In this document: positions 9,346 to 17,459 of the stretch, piece by piece
How the letters are laid out: the number at the start of each line of letters is the position of its first letter
How positions within the stretch are numbered: position 1 is the first letter of the stretch
NCBI GenBank assembly: GCA_026702755.1
Contig: JAPPBX010000058.1
Coordinates: 1-64,000, forward strand
From: Candidatus Poribacteria bacterium
Lineage (GTDB): Bacteria > Poribacteria > WGA-4E > WGA-3G
Reading direction: 5' to 3'
DNA: 64,000 nt
Notes under the pieces: model-generated
Databases searched by the model: none
What the model saw: the letters and a program-made list of their open reading frames with translations, nothing else
Told to the model about the DNA's origin: nothing
Made by a program: the position numbers and the translations under genes

Positions 9346-10341
9346 CTATAATCTTAGAAGTGTGCTTCCCCACGTCAAACCTGCGCCAAAAGTCACAAAT
9401 AGGAGAAGATCTCCCGGTTTTGCGCGACCTTCGCGAATTGCTTCATCTAATGCTATGATGATCGTTGCTGCAGAGGTGTTACCGTATTTGTCAACATTGA
9501 TATAAACCTTCTCTCGCGGCACACCGAGCCTATCTCCCACTGCTTCAATGATGCGAAGATTCGCTTGATGGGGGATTAAGAGATCGATCTCTTCTACGCT
9601 GACATCAGCCTCACGAAGCACGCGTTGAGCGGCTTCTGGCATGAGTCGGACACCTAATTTAAAGACTTCTCGTCCATTCATCTGGAGCTTGTCTAACTTC
9701 TGATCAATCGCTTCAGCGGTGACTGGCATTCTGGAACCGCCTGCGGGGATACCGAGAAGGTCGATGTCGGCGTAATCTCCGTCAGAGCCAATATAGGATG
9801 CGAGGATACCTTTGGGTTCGTCTGTGGCTTGCACAATAGCCGCGCCAGCACCGTCTCCAAAGAGGACACATGTGCTTCTATCGTTCCAGTCAATGATGTT
9901 GTTGAAGATCTCACCACCGATGACAAGAATGGTGTCGCATCGTCCAGATTTAATCATTCCGTCAGCTAAATCAAGTCCATAGAGGAAACCTGCGCATGCG
10001 GCAGATATATCCATTGCCGAAGCGTCCTTTGCACCGATACCTTTCTGGACATAGCACGCTGTTGAGGGAAAAAATGTGTCGGGCGTAACCGTCGCGACGA
10101 GAATCATGTCGATGTCAAGCGGATCAATATGTGCATTTTTAATAGCCCATCGTGCGGCATGAATACAGAGATCCGAGGTAGCGACATCCTCTTCAGCAAT
10201 ACGCCTCTCAACAATCCCTGTTCGTTGCTGAATCCATTCGTCAGTTGTATCAACCATTTTCTCGAGATCAAGGTTGGTAACAACCTGTTCAGGGAGATAA
10301 GACCCCGTTCCTGTGATGGCTGCATGTCGAAGTTGCGTCAT
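9346..10341 (-). CDS. fabH: Beta-ketoacyl-ACP synthase III
   Basis: FabH starts fatty-acid synthesis by condensing acyl-CoA with malonyl-ACP. Catalytic residues are Cys116 (DISAACAGFL), His258 (LIPHQANLRI) and Asn288 (YGNTSAA). It is 331 residues with an ATG start. Upstream comes rpmF directly; plsX, which usually separates the two, is not present. Confidence 0.97.
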   Translation of the reverse strand: MTQLRHAAITGTGSYLPEQVVTNLDLEKMVDTTDEWIQQRTGIVERRIAEEDVATSDLCIHAARWAIKNAHIDPLDIDMILVATVTPDTFFPSTACYVQKGIGAKDASAMDISAACAGFLYGLDLADGMIKSGRCDTILVIGGEIFNNIIDWNDRSTCVLFGDGAGAAIVQATDEPKGILASYIGSDGDYADIDLLGIPAGGSRMPVTAEAIDQKLDKLQMNGREVFKLGVRLMPEAAQRVLREADVSVEEIDLLIPHQANLRIIEAVGDRLGVPREKVYINVDKYGNTSAATIIIALDEAIREGRAKPGDLLLFVTFGAGLTWGSTLLRL

Positions 10342-10461
10342 TATGTCTCTCTTAAAATTTTTGGTGTTGTGGGCACCGCTTGCAGGTTTCCTATACTGAA
10401 ATAGACAAGCCGAAACTTGCTGTAAAACATCTATGTTCGCTGATTTCTAAGAGATCTTTAC

Positions 10462-10647
10462 TTATGCCTCGTCCGCGGATTTCAGCACGGGTCGCCCATT
10501 ATAATGTCCACATTCGGAACAGACTCGGTGAGAAATAATCGTCTCCCCACAGTATGAACAGACACTTGTGGCTTTATCATAGAGCGCGTGATGGCTCCGC
10601 CGCGATCTTTTTTTCGCTTTTGACGTTTTCCGTTTTGGGTGTGCCAT
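10462..10647 (-). CDS. rpmF: Ribosomal protein bL32
   Basis: The 61-residue basic protein begins MAHPKRKTSKAKKRSRRSHH and has two CxxC knuckles (CSYCGE and CSECG), so it is the zinc-binding type of L32. AAAGGAG precedes the ATG. It sits between DUF177 and fabH, matching the conserved DUF177-rpmF-(plsX)-fabH arrangement minus plsX. Confidence 0.96.
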   Translation of the reverse strand: MAHPKRKTSKAKKRSRRSHHALYDKATSVCSYCGETIISHRVCSECGHYNGRPVLKSADEA

Positions 10648-10740
10648 GGATTATCTCCTTTGTCTTATTTAAAGGTCGTGATTCGGGAATTGCTCCTAAC
10701 AATTCAAAGATTTATTACAGTTTCAACTGCCCGCACGCCG

Positions 10741-10765
10741 CTGGCGAGGTTTAAAACCTCGCCAG
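10741..10765. repeat. Perfect GGCGAGG palindrome
   Basis: CTGGCGAGGTTT and AAACCTCGCCAG form a perfect 12-bp stem around one base. It lies in the leader between the DUF177 gene and rpmF and belongs to a dispersed palindrome family seen repeatedly in this window. Confidence 0.75.
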
Positions 10766-10793
10766 CAAGGGTGCTGCGTAAGTCCTGATAATT

Positions 10794-11339
10794 TCAACTG
10801 TTATCCAACATTTTTGAAAGGACTGAAAATGGATTAGCGGCAGATACCGGGGTCTCACTCGTTAGCTCACAAGAGCATTCCGCCGTATTAAGTTCGGTGC
10901 CACATTCAGGACATAAACCTTTACAGGCTTCAGAACAAAGGGGCCATGCCGGTATTTCAAGGACAAGTGCCTGCCGGACATCTTCTGAAATATTTAACGT
11001 TTCTCCGTCATAGTATCGCTCCCCGTCTTCCTCCTGTTCCGAGGATTCGTTACCAATGGAGAATAACAGATCAAGTGTCGCCGTTAGGTCCACCTCAAAA
11101 GGATTAATACAGCGTCGACATTCTACCAAAAGCGTTGTGGTAATATCGGCTGTCACATAAATATTGTCGTCCTCTTGGCGAAAAAGAGTAGCTGTACATG
11201 ACAGTGGATCGATAAATTTTGCCTCTTCATAAGTCAAATCAAGGGATGCGGACGGCACAACTGCTTCGTATTCCTTGAAGTCCTCATCTCGAAAGTCTTT
11301 CATATCGAACACTAACGTATTTCTTATGCCTTCCTTCAT
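10794..11339 (-). CDS. DUF177 (YceD-like) protein
   Basis: The family is tightly linked to rpmF in many bacteria and connected with 23S rRNA metabolism, though its exact role is unsettled. The 181-residue protein has the usual CRRCINPFEVDL core near the middle and a C-terminal Cys cluster (CSEACKGLCPECG, then CSC) likely to bind zinc. The ATG at 11339 follows GGGAG; a TTG two codons upstream is less likely. Confidence 0.88.
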   Translation of the reverse strand: MKEGIRNTLVFDMKDFRDEDFKEYEAVVPSASLDLTYEEAKFIDPLSCTATLFRQEDDNIYVTADITTTLLVECRRCINPFEVDLTATLDLLFSIGNESSEQEEDGERYYDGETLNISEDVRQALVLEIPAWPLCSEACKGLCPECGTELNTAECSCELTSETPVSAANPFSVLSKMLDNS

Positions 11340-11459
11340 ATTCAATCTCCCTCAACTATCTGTTAGAGACAGGCTTCAGGTTTCCCCTACCGTTACAGTC
11401 GAACGCCAAGGTCGGATAGGTGAGTCCCCTCGTCCCTACATTATGAATATCGGAACAAC

Positions 11460-12782
11460 TTAGAAATCAACTTCTTCTTCAATTCTGATGAGTTGTGCTT
11501 CGTCTTTCACATCTTCAAGCGTGTAGATCTCAGCGAGCGCGGCTTTCATGTTCTTTTCGCGTGCTTTGTGTGTCAACATAACGAGTGACACCGTCTCCAT
11601 ACCGTGCGGATCTTTTTGAATGACGGAAGCGATACTAATCTGCCAATTCCCCAGAACAGTACCGATTTTCGCGAGAACTCCAGGACGGTCAGCAACAACA
11701 AAACGGAGGTAGTAGCGTGTCTCTATATCGTCAATAGAACATATCCCGACCTCTGCCTGTGAGCCGGCAAACCATGCGCGTGAAATCGGCGTGCTCACGC
11801 CTTGTTGCACAGATTTCGCGGCATCAATGATGTCAGCGACAACAGCACTCGCTGTTGGCATCTCACCGGCACCCTGTCCGTAAAAGAGCGTCGGACCGAC
11901 TGCATCGCCAATGACACAAACCGCATTGAATGCACCGCCGACGTTCGCAAGCAAACTCCGCTCCGGCACGAGTGTCGGATGCACGCGTGCTTCCACACGA
12001 TTCCCATCATTTAACTTCGCAATGGCGAGCAGCTTGATGACGTAACCGAGTTCGCGGGCGTATTGAATCTCTTTTTGGGTAATGTTTGTAATACCTTCGA
12101 CATGGAATTGTGGGAGCGAGATGTTGCACCGATAGGCAAGGGCAATCAGAAGGATGAGTTTCTGCGCAGCGTCAATTCCTTCAACGTCAAGCGTTGGATC
12201 GGCTTCGGCATATCCCATGTCTTGTGCGGCTTTGAGGACTTCTGAAAAGTCCACCGCGCGCTCGTGCATTTCCGTCAAAATGTAGTTACACGTGCCGTTC
12301 ACAATACCGTAAAGGGAGTGAATCTGGTTGCCTGCAAAACTCTCCTGAAGCGTTTTGATAATCGGGATGCCGCCTGCCGTGCTTGCTTCAAAATTAAGGC
12401 TAACTTGATGTTCGGAAGCCAGTTGAAACAGTTCACCACCGTGTTCAGCAAGGAGGGCTTTGTTTGCTGTGACGACATGTTTGCCGTTTTGGAGGGCGCG
12501 CTTGATGAGGGAATGCGCTTCCGTAACACCGCCGATAAGTTCGACAACGATATCGATATCCGGGTTGTCAACGACTTCCGCCGGGTCGGTCGTCAAACAA
12601 TCTATAGGGAGCTCAACGCCTTGACGTGTTGCGGGTAGCGTCCGTTTCACTATTTTTTTTAGGCATAATTCTGTGCCACTATTTTTGGCGATGAGGGCGT
12701 TCTGATTTATCAGAATTTTGGAAACACCGGTGCCGACAGTACCCCATCCTAAGATGCCAACATTAATACACGACTTATCCAC
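11460..12782 (-). CDS. hom: Homoserine dehydrogenase with C-terminal ACT domain
   Basis: It reduces aspartate semialdehyde to homoserine in threonine/methionine synthesis. An N-terminal Rossmann motif (GILGWGTVGTG, residues 9-19) is followed by TANKALLAEHG, the catalytic block containing GIVNGTCNYILTEM and YAEADPTLDVEGIDAAQK, and a C-terminal ACT domain starting near YYLRFVVADRPGVLAKI. The ACT domain suggests allosteric threonine feedback. The start is GTG after GGAGGG. It heads the minus-strand run that leads into rpmF and the fab genes. Confidence 0.96.
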   Translation of the reverse strand: MDKSCINVGILGWGTVGTGVSKILINQNALIAKNSGTELCLKKIVKRTLPATRQGVELPIDCLTTDPAEVVDNPDIDIVVELIGGVTEAHSLIKRALQNGKHVVTANKALLAEHGGELFQLASEHQVSLNFEASTAGGIPIIKTLQESFAGNQIHSLYGIVNGTCNYILTEMHERAVDFSEVLKAAQDMGYAEADPTLDVEGIDAAQKLILLIALAYRCNISLPQFHVEGITNITQKEIQYARELGYVIKLLAIAKLNDGNRVEARVHPTLVPERSLLANVGGAFNAVCVIGDAVGPTLFYGQGAGEMPTASAVVADIIDAAKSVQQGVSTPISRAWFAGSQAEVGICSIDDIETRYYLRFVVADRPGVLAKIGTVLGNWQISIASVIQKDPHGMETVSLVMLTHKAREKNMKAALAEIYTLEDVKDEAQLIRIEEEVDF

Positions 12783-12864
12783 TACTCCAACTCCCTCCCT
12801 TCTTTACTATCTACCGTGCAGCTTGTCCATGCAACGCTTACAAACTAATATTGCGTATCAGAGA

Positions 12865-12938
12865 TCGGGGCGACTGGATTCGAACCAGCGACCTCTTGAA
12901 CCCCATTCAAGCGCGCTTCCGGGCTGCGCCACGCCCCG
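12865..12938 (-). tRNA. tRNA-Pro (anticodon GGG)
   Basis: The minus-strand sequence folds fully: acceptor CGGGGCG/CGCCCCG, D stem GCGC/GCGC, anticodon stem CTTGA/TCAAG with loop ATGGGGT (anticodon GGG, G37 as usual for proline), and T stem GCTGG/CCAGT with loop TTCGAAT. The discriminator is A. CCA is not encoded. Confidence 0.95.
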
Positions 12939-13122
12939 TTAACAAGATTAAATCTTTTTAATTGTACCACAAGTCACTATAGATGTCAAATAAAAAAGAT
13001 TGCCCATTTCAGAAACCGCCGATTTGCATGAAACAAGCCGATCACCTCTATATCTGAGTCTGAAAGGACTGCTATCCGGTTATTCAAAGGGTTGTCCAAT
13101 CTGGTATTTTCTGTAAAAAAAT

Positions 13123-13198
13123 AAGGCGAGGTCTTCGTATCTCACAGGCACTTTAGGTACACGCAGAATGGGTCGTCTACGAAGACTCGCCTCCGTTT
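13123..13198. repeat. Long imperfect hairpin next to the sugar-isomerase gene
   Basis: AGGCGAGGTCTTCGTA near 13123 pairs with TACGAAGACTCGCCT near 13176-13192 with one bulged base, enclosing about 40 bp. It lies just beyond the stop codon of the minus-strand gene at 13217 and may act as its terminator or mRNA 3' end. Confidence 0.5.
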
Positions 13199-13216
13199 GC
13201 TATGAATATAAGACCT

Positions 13217-14002
13217 CTAAGCAAAACCCATCTCTTTCAGGTTTCTGAGGCTGATATCTAAACTTTCAAATGGGTCGCGTTCGTAGCAGGTATCTTGTTC
13301 GATAATATACCACTCGACCTCTGCGTAAATGCAAGCGGTCAGAATAGCTGTCCAATTAAGATTGCCTTCACCAATTTCCGCGAAGCGTTGTGTAGAGCCT
13401 TGCATCGCCATATCCTTGAGATGGATGATGTCAGCGCGTCCCCTTAACTCGCGAATCCACGCGGCTGGGTCGCCACCACCGTGCTGGATCCAATAAGTAT
13501 CCAATTCACTTTTAAAATAATTCGGATCGCTTTCTGCATACAGAATCTCTAACCCGGTACGCCCGTTAAAGCGTTCCAACTCGAAACTATGATTGTGATA
13601 GGAGAAGGTCAACCCACCTTCGGCAAGGCGCGCTGCGACTTCGGATGCTTCCTTTGCGAATTTAGCGTACCCTTCAGCGGTTCGGTATTCACCGGGCAGT
13701 CCGCCGATTGCGGCGTGCTTACATCCCCAGAGTTGATGTTCATCAATAACGGATTGCGGTTCATCGCGCATCCTCTCGTAACTCGTATGTGTTGCGATGA
13801 TACTGATGCCTTCACCATCAACAATGTTTTTCAGAGCAGTGGGTTCGATTGGACCAAGTGCTGAACATTGCACCGCCTCATATCCGAGTTGCCGAACTTT
13901 TTTCATCGTCTCCGCGATGTCAGCTTCGGTTTTGGTGAATTCCCTAACGGTATAAAGCTGCGCGGCAATTTGCTGCGCGGACAGTTCATTTTGTGTTGCC
14001 AT
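13217..14002 (-). CDS. Sugar phosphate isomerase/epimerase family (TIM barrel)
   Basis: A 261-residue AP-endonuclease-2-like TIM barrel. Family marks are YTVREFTKT near the start, SYHNHSFELERF mid-protein, the metal-site region SELDTYWIQHGGGDP, and HLKDM followed by FAEIGEGNLNW. Such enzymes isomerise or epimerise sugars or inositols; the substrate cannot be read from sequence. The ATG at 14002 follows AGAAGGAGATATT; the longer reading frame lacks a comparable site. Confidence 0.88.
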   Translation of the reverse strand: MATQNELSAQQIAAQLYTVREFTKTEADIAETMKKVRQLGYEAVQCSALGPIEPTALKNIVDGEGISIIATHTSYERMRDEPQSVIDEHQLWGCKHAAIGGLPGEYRTAEGYAKFAKEASEVAARLAEGGLTFSYHNHSFELERFNGRTGLEILYAESDPNYFKSELDTYWIQHGGGDPAAWIRELRGRADIIHLKDMAMQGSTQRFAEIGEGNLNWTAILTACIYAEVEWYIIEQDTCYERDPFESLDISLRNLKEMGFA

Positions 14003-14172
14003 AATATCTCCTTCTGTTTGGCATGTACTTTTTCTTGATTGGTAGTGTATCAAAAAAAAGTATAACGGTCAAGTTAATGTACACTAAAGTTTGGACAATT
14101 TGTTTCGATCGAAACATGTAGACGGATTTTCAGAAAAGCAAACGCTCATCGCCGCTTTTACGAAGAATTGAT

Positions 14173-14201
14173 TTGCATATAAAAAACGGGTTTGGTAAAC
14201 T
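14173..14201 (+). promoter_or_regulatory. Possible sigma70-like promoter, potentially leaderless start
   Basis: TTGCAT, 17 bases, then TAAACT. The predicted start of transcription is within a base or two of the ATG at 14209, so the mRNA could be leaderless. Confidence 0.4.
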
Positions 14202-14208
14202 TTAAGGT

Positions 14209-14559
14209 ATGTTTAACTCTTTTTTCTTCGGTGGTAAAAGTCGAGGATCCTTTCGATTTTTCCGCCTCCTTCTTCATCTTCCAAATTTCGTCAAATTGGC
14301 GTGGCGACTGTTTATTGATGAACGCGTTCCGGTCTATCGGAAGGCGATTCTTGTGCTTGCCGAATTATTAGCTGTTATATTCGCTGTTGCGTACTTGCTG
14401 AATCCACTCGATTTTGATTTTCTCCCCATCCTTGGTCGTATTGACGATCTTATCGTTGGTGCTTTTGTGATTCTTGTGCCGGGGGCATGGCTTTTTATTC
14501 GTCTCTGTCCAGAGCACATTGTCCGTGAACATGTAGATCGAATTTCGCGTAAAGAGTGA
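14209..14559 (+). CDS. DUF1232 (YkvA-like) membrane protein
   Basis: The 116-residue protein has the DUF1232 core: a helix containing VPVYRKAILVLA, then a hydrophobic segment and the signature PLDFDFLPILGRIDD, then a second hydrophobic helix. It probably resides in the inner membrane; the family role is unknown. The region upstream (about 14110-14165) carries a degenerate match to the interior of the MITE-like element at 34.6 kb. Confidence 0.8.
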   Translation: MFNSFFFGGKSRGSFRFFRLLLHLPNFVKLAWRLFIDERVPVYRKAILVLAELLAVIFAVAYLLNPLDFDFLPILGRIDDLIVGAFVILVPGAWLFIRLCPEHIVREHVDRISRKE

Positions 14560-14733
14560 AAGAAGGTCATCAGACACGAAGCATTTTTTAGATACCCGTT
14601 TTTTTTTGAACTTTTTTGCAACTTTATTTTCCAATAGGTGTGTCTTTAGGACATAAATACAAAAAAATAAAAATGGTTTCGGTCCGCCTCCGAGAGCGGA
14701 ACCATCCCTGAACTATATTGGAGGTTTTATATC

Positions 14734-16314
14734 ATGTTCAGACTTGGAACCAAATTTCAAATTCCAGTAAGAGTGCTTTTGGTGTTAGTGGCACTCATCG
14801 TCGCGGCGGCACTTGTCATTGACCGAGGGACAGATGAGTTTACATTACAAACCGCAATCGGACAAACGAACGACACACTTGAAAAATCGGAAGATTTTCT
14901 GCACTTAGAACGAGCGAATCAAGCGTTTATTGACTTAGTAGCACAGACGCGACCTGCTGTCGTACAAATTACAACGAAAATGAGACAAAATAGGCGCGAG
15001 GAACCACGAAGAGAACAGATGTCGCCCGAAGAGGAGGACCAGCTTAGACGCTTTTTCGGGGATGAGTTTTTCAGACGCTTTTTTAGAGAACAGGTGCCGC
15101 AGGACAGGAATCCTGAACCCCTTAAAGGTATCGGCTCTGGGGTGATTGTCAGTGATGATGGTTATATCCTTACCAATAACCATGTCATTGAAGGCACCGA
15201 TGAAATTAAAGTTACCTTAGCAAACCAGAAAGAATATCAGGCGAAACTTGTTGGACGAGATGCCGCCGGAACCAAGGTCGGTGGTACTGACTTGGCACTT
15301 CTGAAAATTGATGCTGAAGGACTTCCTATGCTTCGATTCGGCGACTCGGACGCGCTTGAGGTTGGTGAATGGGTTATAGCAATCGGTAATCCGCTTAATT
15401 TCTCACAAACTGTAACGCGCGGTATTGTGAGTGCAAAGGGACGGACAAGGTTTAGCGGCATTCAATACGGTAACTTCATTCAAACGGATGCTCCTATTAA
15501 CCGCGGAAACAGCGGCGGTGCCCTCATAAACATCCGCGGCGAATTAGTGGGTATTAATACGCTAATTGCCACCAGCGGTTTTACCATGGGAAATATCGGT
15601 CTCGGCTTTGCTGTTCCGAGTAATACGGCACAACAGGTCTTGCCACAACTTGTTAAACACGGTAAGGTAGAACGCGCTTGGCTCGGCATTAGTATGGAAA
15701 ATGTTAATCAGGAATTGACAGAAAAATTAAACTTTGACGCGCCGCGCGGTGCCCACGTCACAGCAGTTGGTAAAGGCAGTCCTGCTGAAAAAGGTGGCAT
15801 TCAGCCTGAAGACGTTATTGTTGAATTTAATGGTGAAGCAGTCCAAGATATATATCATCTGACGCTTCTTGTGGGTGCAGCGGAGATAGGCAAGTCTGTT
15901 GATCTGACTGTCCTCCGAGAGGGCAATCGGGAAGAACAGTTAACTGTTAAATTAGAGAAACGCACAGAAGAAGTTCTTACGAGACTCACCGAGGAACAAC
16001 AGGAATTCTTTGCAGGTTTTCAGGTGCAAAACCTGACTCCGTTGTATGCTGAGGAATACGGTTATGCGTCGGATGAAAAAGGTGTGATTGTCAGGGGTGT
16101 TGAACGCGACAGTGATGCGGCGAGGCAGGGTATCAGACCGGGATCCCTCGTTCAAGAAATGGAATGGAGACCGATTGATGACCTTGAGACCTATTCACGT
16201 CTTGTGAATCAATTGAAGCAAGAAAAGAAAGAACAGGTGCTCTTCTATGTCAAATCGCCTCACGGACAGGGTGGTGGGTATGTTACAGTAAAGATTCCCA
16301 CACCTGACCGGTAA
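14734..16314 (+). CDS. HtrA/Deg family periplasmic serine protease with two PDZ domains
   Basis: This Do-family chaperone-protease of envelope quality control has 526 residues. A single N-terminal membrane anchor or signal (residues 11-29) is followed by a trypsin-like domain with triad His150 (TNNHVIEG), Asp186 (GTDLALL) and Ser260 (RGNSGGAL). PDZ1 spans about residues 310-405 and PDZ2 about 435-520. An Arg/Glu-rich linker (residues 84-123) precedes the protease core, in the LA-loop-like region where trimer contacts occur in DegP. TGGAGG precedes the ATG. Confidence 0.95.
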   Translation: MFRLGTKFQIPVRVLLVLVALIVAAALVIDRGTDEFTLQTAIGQTNDTLEKSEDFLHLERANQAFIDLVAQTRPAVVQITTKMRQNRREEPRREQMSPEEEDQLRRFFGDEFFRRFFREQVPQDRNPEPLKGIGSGVIVSDDGYILTNNHVIEGTDEIKVTLANQKEYQAKLVGRDAAGTKVGGTDLALLKIDAEGLPMLRFGDSDALEVGEWVIAIGNPLNFSQTVTRGIVSAKGRTRFSGIQYGNFIQTDAPINRGNSGGALINIRGELVGINTLIATSGFTMGNIGLGFAVPSNTAQQVLPQLVKHGKVERAWLGISMENVNQELTEKLNFDAPRGAHVTAVGKGSPAEKGGIQPEDVIVEFNGEAVQDIYHLTLLVGAAEIGKSVDLTVLREGNREEQLTVKLEKRTEEVLTRLTEEQQEFFAGFQVQNLTPLYAEEYGYASDEKGVIVRGVERDSDAARQGIRPGSLVQEMEWRPIDDLETYSRLVNQLKQEKKEQVLFYVKSPHGQGGGYVTVKIPTPDR

Positions 16315-16360
16315 TTGGGGCAGCGAGTTCTACTTGATTGTGGAATTTGCGAGTTAAAAC

Positions 16361-16389
16361 TTGACGGATAGTTGTTTTTGTGGTATACT
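16361..16389 (+). promoter_or_regulatory. Consensus promoter of the MDR-fusA unit
   Basis: TTGACG (16361-16366), 17 bases, TATACT (16384-16389). The promoter is embedded in the perfect inverted repeat at 16363-16410. Confidence 0.7.
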
Positions 16390-16410
16390 GCCCGAAAACA
16401 ACTATCCGTC
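16363..16410. promoter_or_regulatory. Perfect 16-bp inverted repeat over the promoter
   Basis: GACGGATAGTTGTTTT at 16363-16378 is an exact reverse complement of 16395-16410, with 16 bases between. One arm covers the -35 and spacer, the other the predicted transcription start. It could be a dimeric repressor operator or form a stem-loop. Confidence 0.65.
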
Positions 16411-16436
16411 ATCATATTAAGAGGTTCAGATTGGAA

Positions 16437-17438
16437 ATGAAAGCACAACGGGTCGTTTGGCCTGATCGCGCTAAAGTTGAGGTTGAAACGTTCGCGTTAC
16501 CGCCTGTCGGAGATGATGAAGTACTTGTCGCTACGGAATGCACACTCATCAGTCCCGGCACGGAGCGAGCGTTTTTGTTAGGACTCCCAAATGCCCAAGG
16601 AAGATACCCATCCCGCCCGGGTTACAGTAATATCGGCAGGGTGATAGAGGTCGGCAAAGCAGTCGCCGACTGTGAAATAGGGGATCGCGTTGCTTCGACC
16701 CAAGGACATACAAGCCATTTTGTGACTTCACCGAGTCGTTTGTTGAAGGTGGCATCGCCTGATGTTCCGGCTGAAGAAACCGTCTTTTTTAACCTTGGTG
16801 CGATTGCATTGCAAGGGGTTCGGAAGGCGCGAATCGAATTGGGTGAAGCGACGTTGGTCTTGGGACAAGGACTTATCGGTTTGTTGGCAATGCAGCTCTC
16901 AAAACTGAGTGGTGCACTGCCAGTCATTGCCGCAGACCTCACCGATAGCCGTCTTGACCTCTCTAAACGTGTGGGAGCGGACTACACCTTCAACCCTGAA
17001 GATGCCGATTTCTCCGAACAATTGGGTAACCTTACGGAAGGTAGTGGTCCCGCAGTTGTTATTGAGGCAACTGGACACCCGGATGCGATTAGTACCGCTT
17101 TGGATGTCGCGGGCAGAGATGCACGGGTGGTACTTCTGGCAAGTACCCGCGGCGAGACACCGAGTGTGAACTTCTATCGGGATGTACACAAAAAAGGTCT
17201 TATTCTTTATGGGGCGCACAATTCTATCCGCCCGCGTCAAGAGTCGTCACCGAACTTCTGGACACTTGAAGATGACAGTGTATTACTGTTATCGCTCATT
17301 ACACATAAGCGTTTCGACGTTTCTCCATTGATTAGTCACCGCGTCCCTGGAGAAGACGCACCGAAGGCATATCAACTTCTTATGGAATGGAACCCTGGCT
17401 TACTTGGTGTCGTTCTTCAATGGAACAACAGCATGTAG
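16437..17438 (+). CDS. Zinc-binding-type medium-chain dehydrogenase (MDR)
   Basis: A 333-residue MDR oxidoreductase. It shows a GroES-like N-terminal domain with SPGTERAFLLG and GYSNIGRVIEVGKAV, then a Rossmann motif LVLGQGLIGLLAMQLSK and ATGHPDAISTALD. The usual catalytic-zinc Cys and structural-zinc cysteines are not evident, as in the L-threonine-dehydrogenase-like/BchC-like branch. The ATG at 16437 follows AAGAGG. fusA begins 21 bp after its stop, so the two probably share the inverted-repeat promoter. Substrate unknown. Confidence 0.85.
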   Translation: MKAQRVVWPDRAKVEVETFALPPVGDDEVLVATECTLISPGTERAFLLGLPNAQGRYPSRPGYSNIGRVIEVGKAVADCEIGDRVASTQGHTSHFVTSPSRLLKVASPDVPAEETVFFNLGAIALQGVRKARIELGEATLVLGQGLIGLLAMQLSKLSGALPVIAADLTDSRLDLSKRVGADYTFNPEDADFSEQLGNLTEGSGPAVVIEATGHPDAISTALDVAGRDARVVLLASTRGETPSVNFYRDVHKKGLILYGAHNSIRPRQESSPNFWTLEDDSVLLLSLITHKRFDVSPLISHRVPGEDAPKAYQLLMEWNPGLLGVVLQWNNSM

Positions 17439-17459
17439 GCACGAATCTGCAAGGAAAAA

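Noticed and set aside
12718-12942. Plus-strand ORF over the hom start and tRNA
   Set aside because: It is antisense to hom and to the tRNA-Pro; not a gene.
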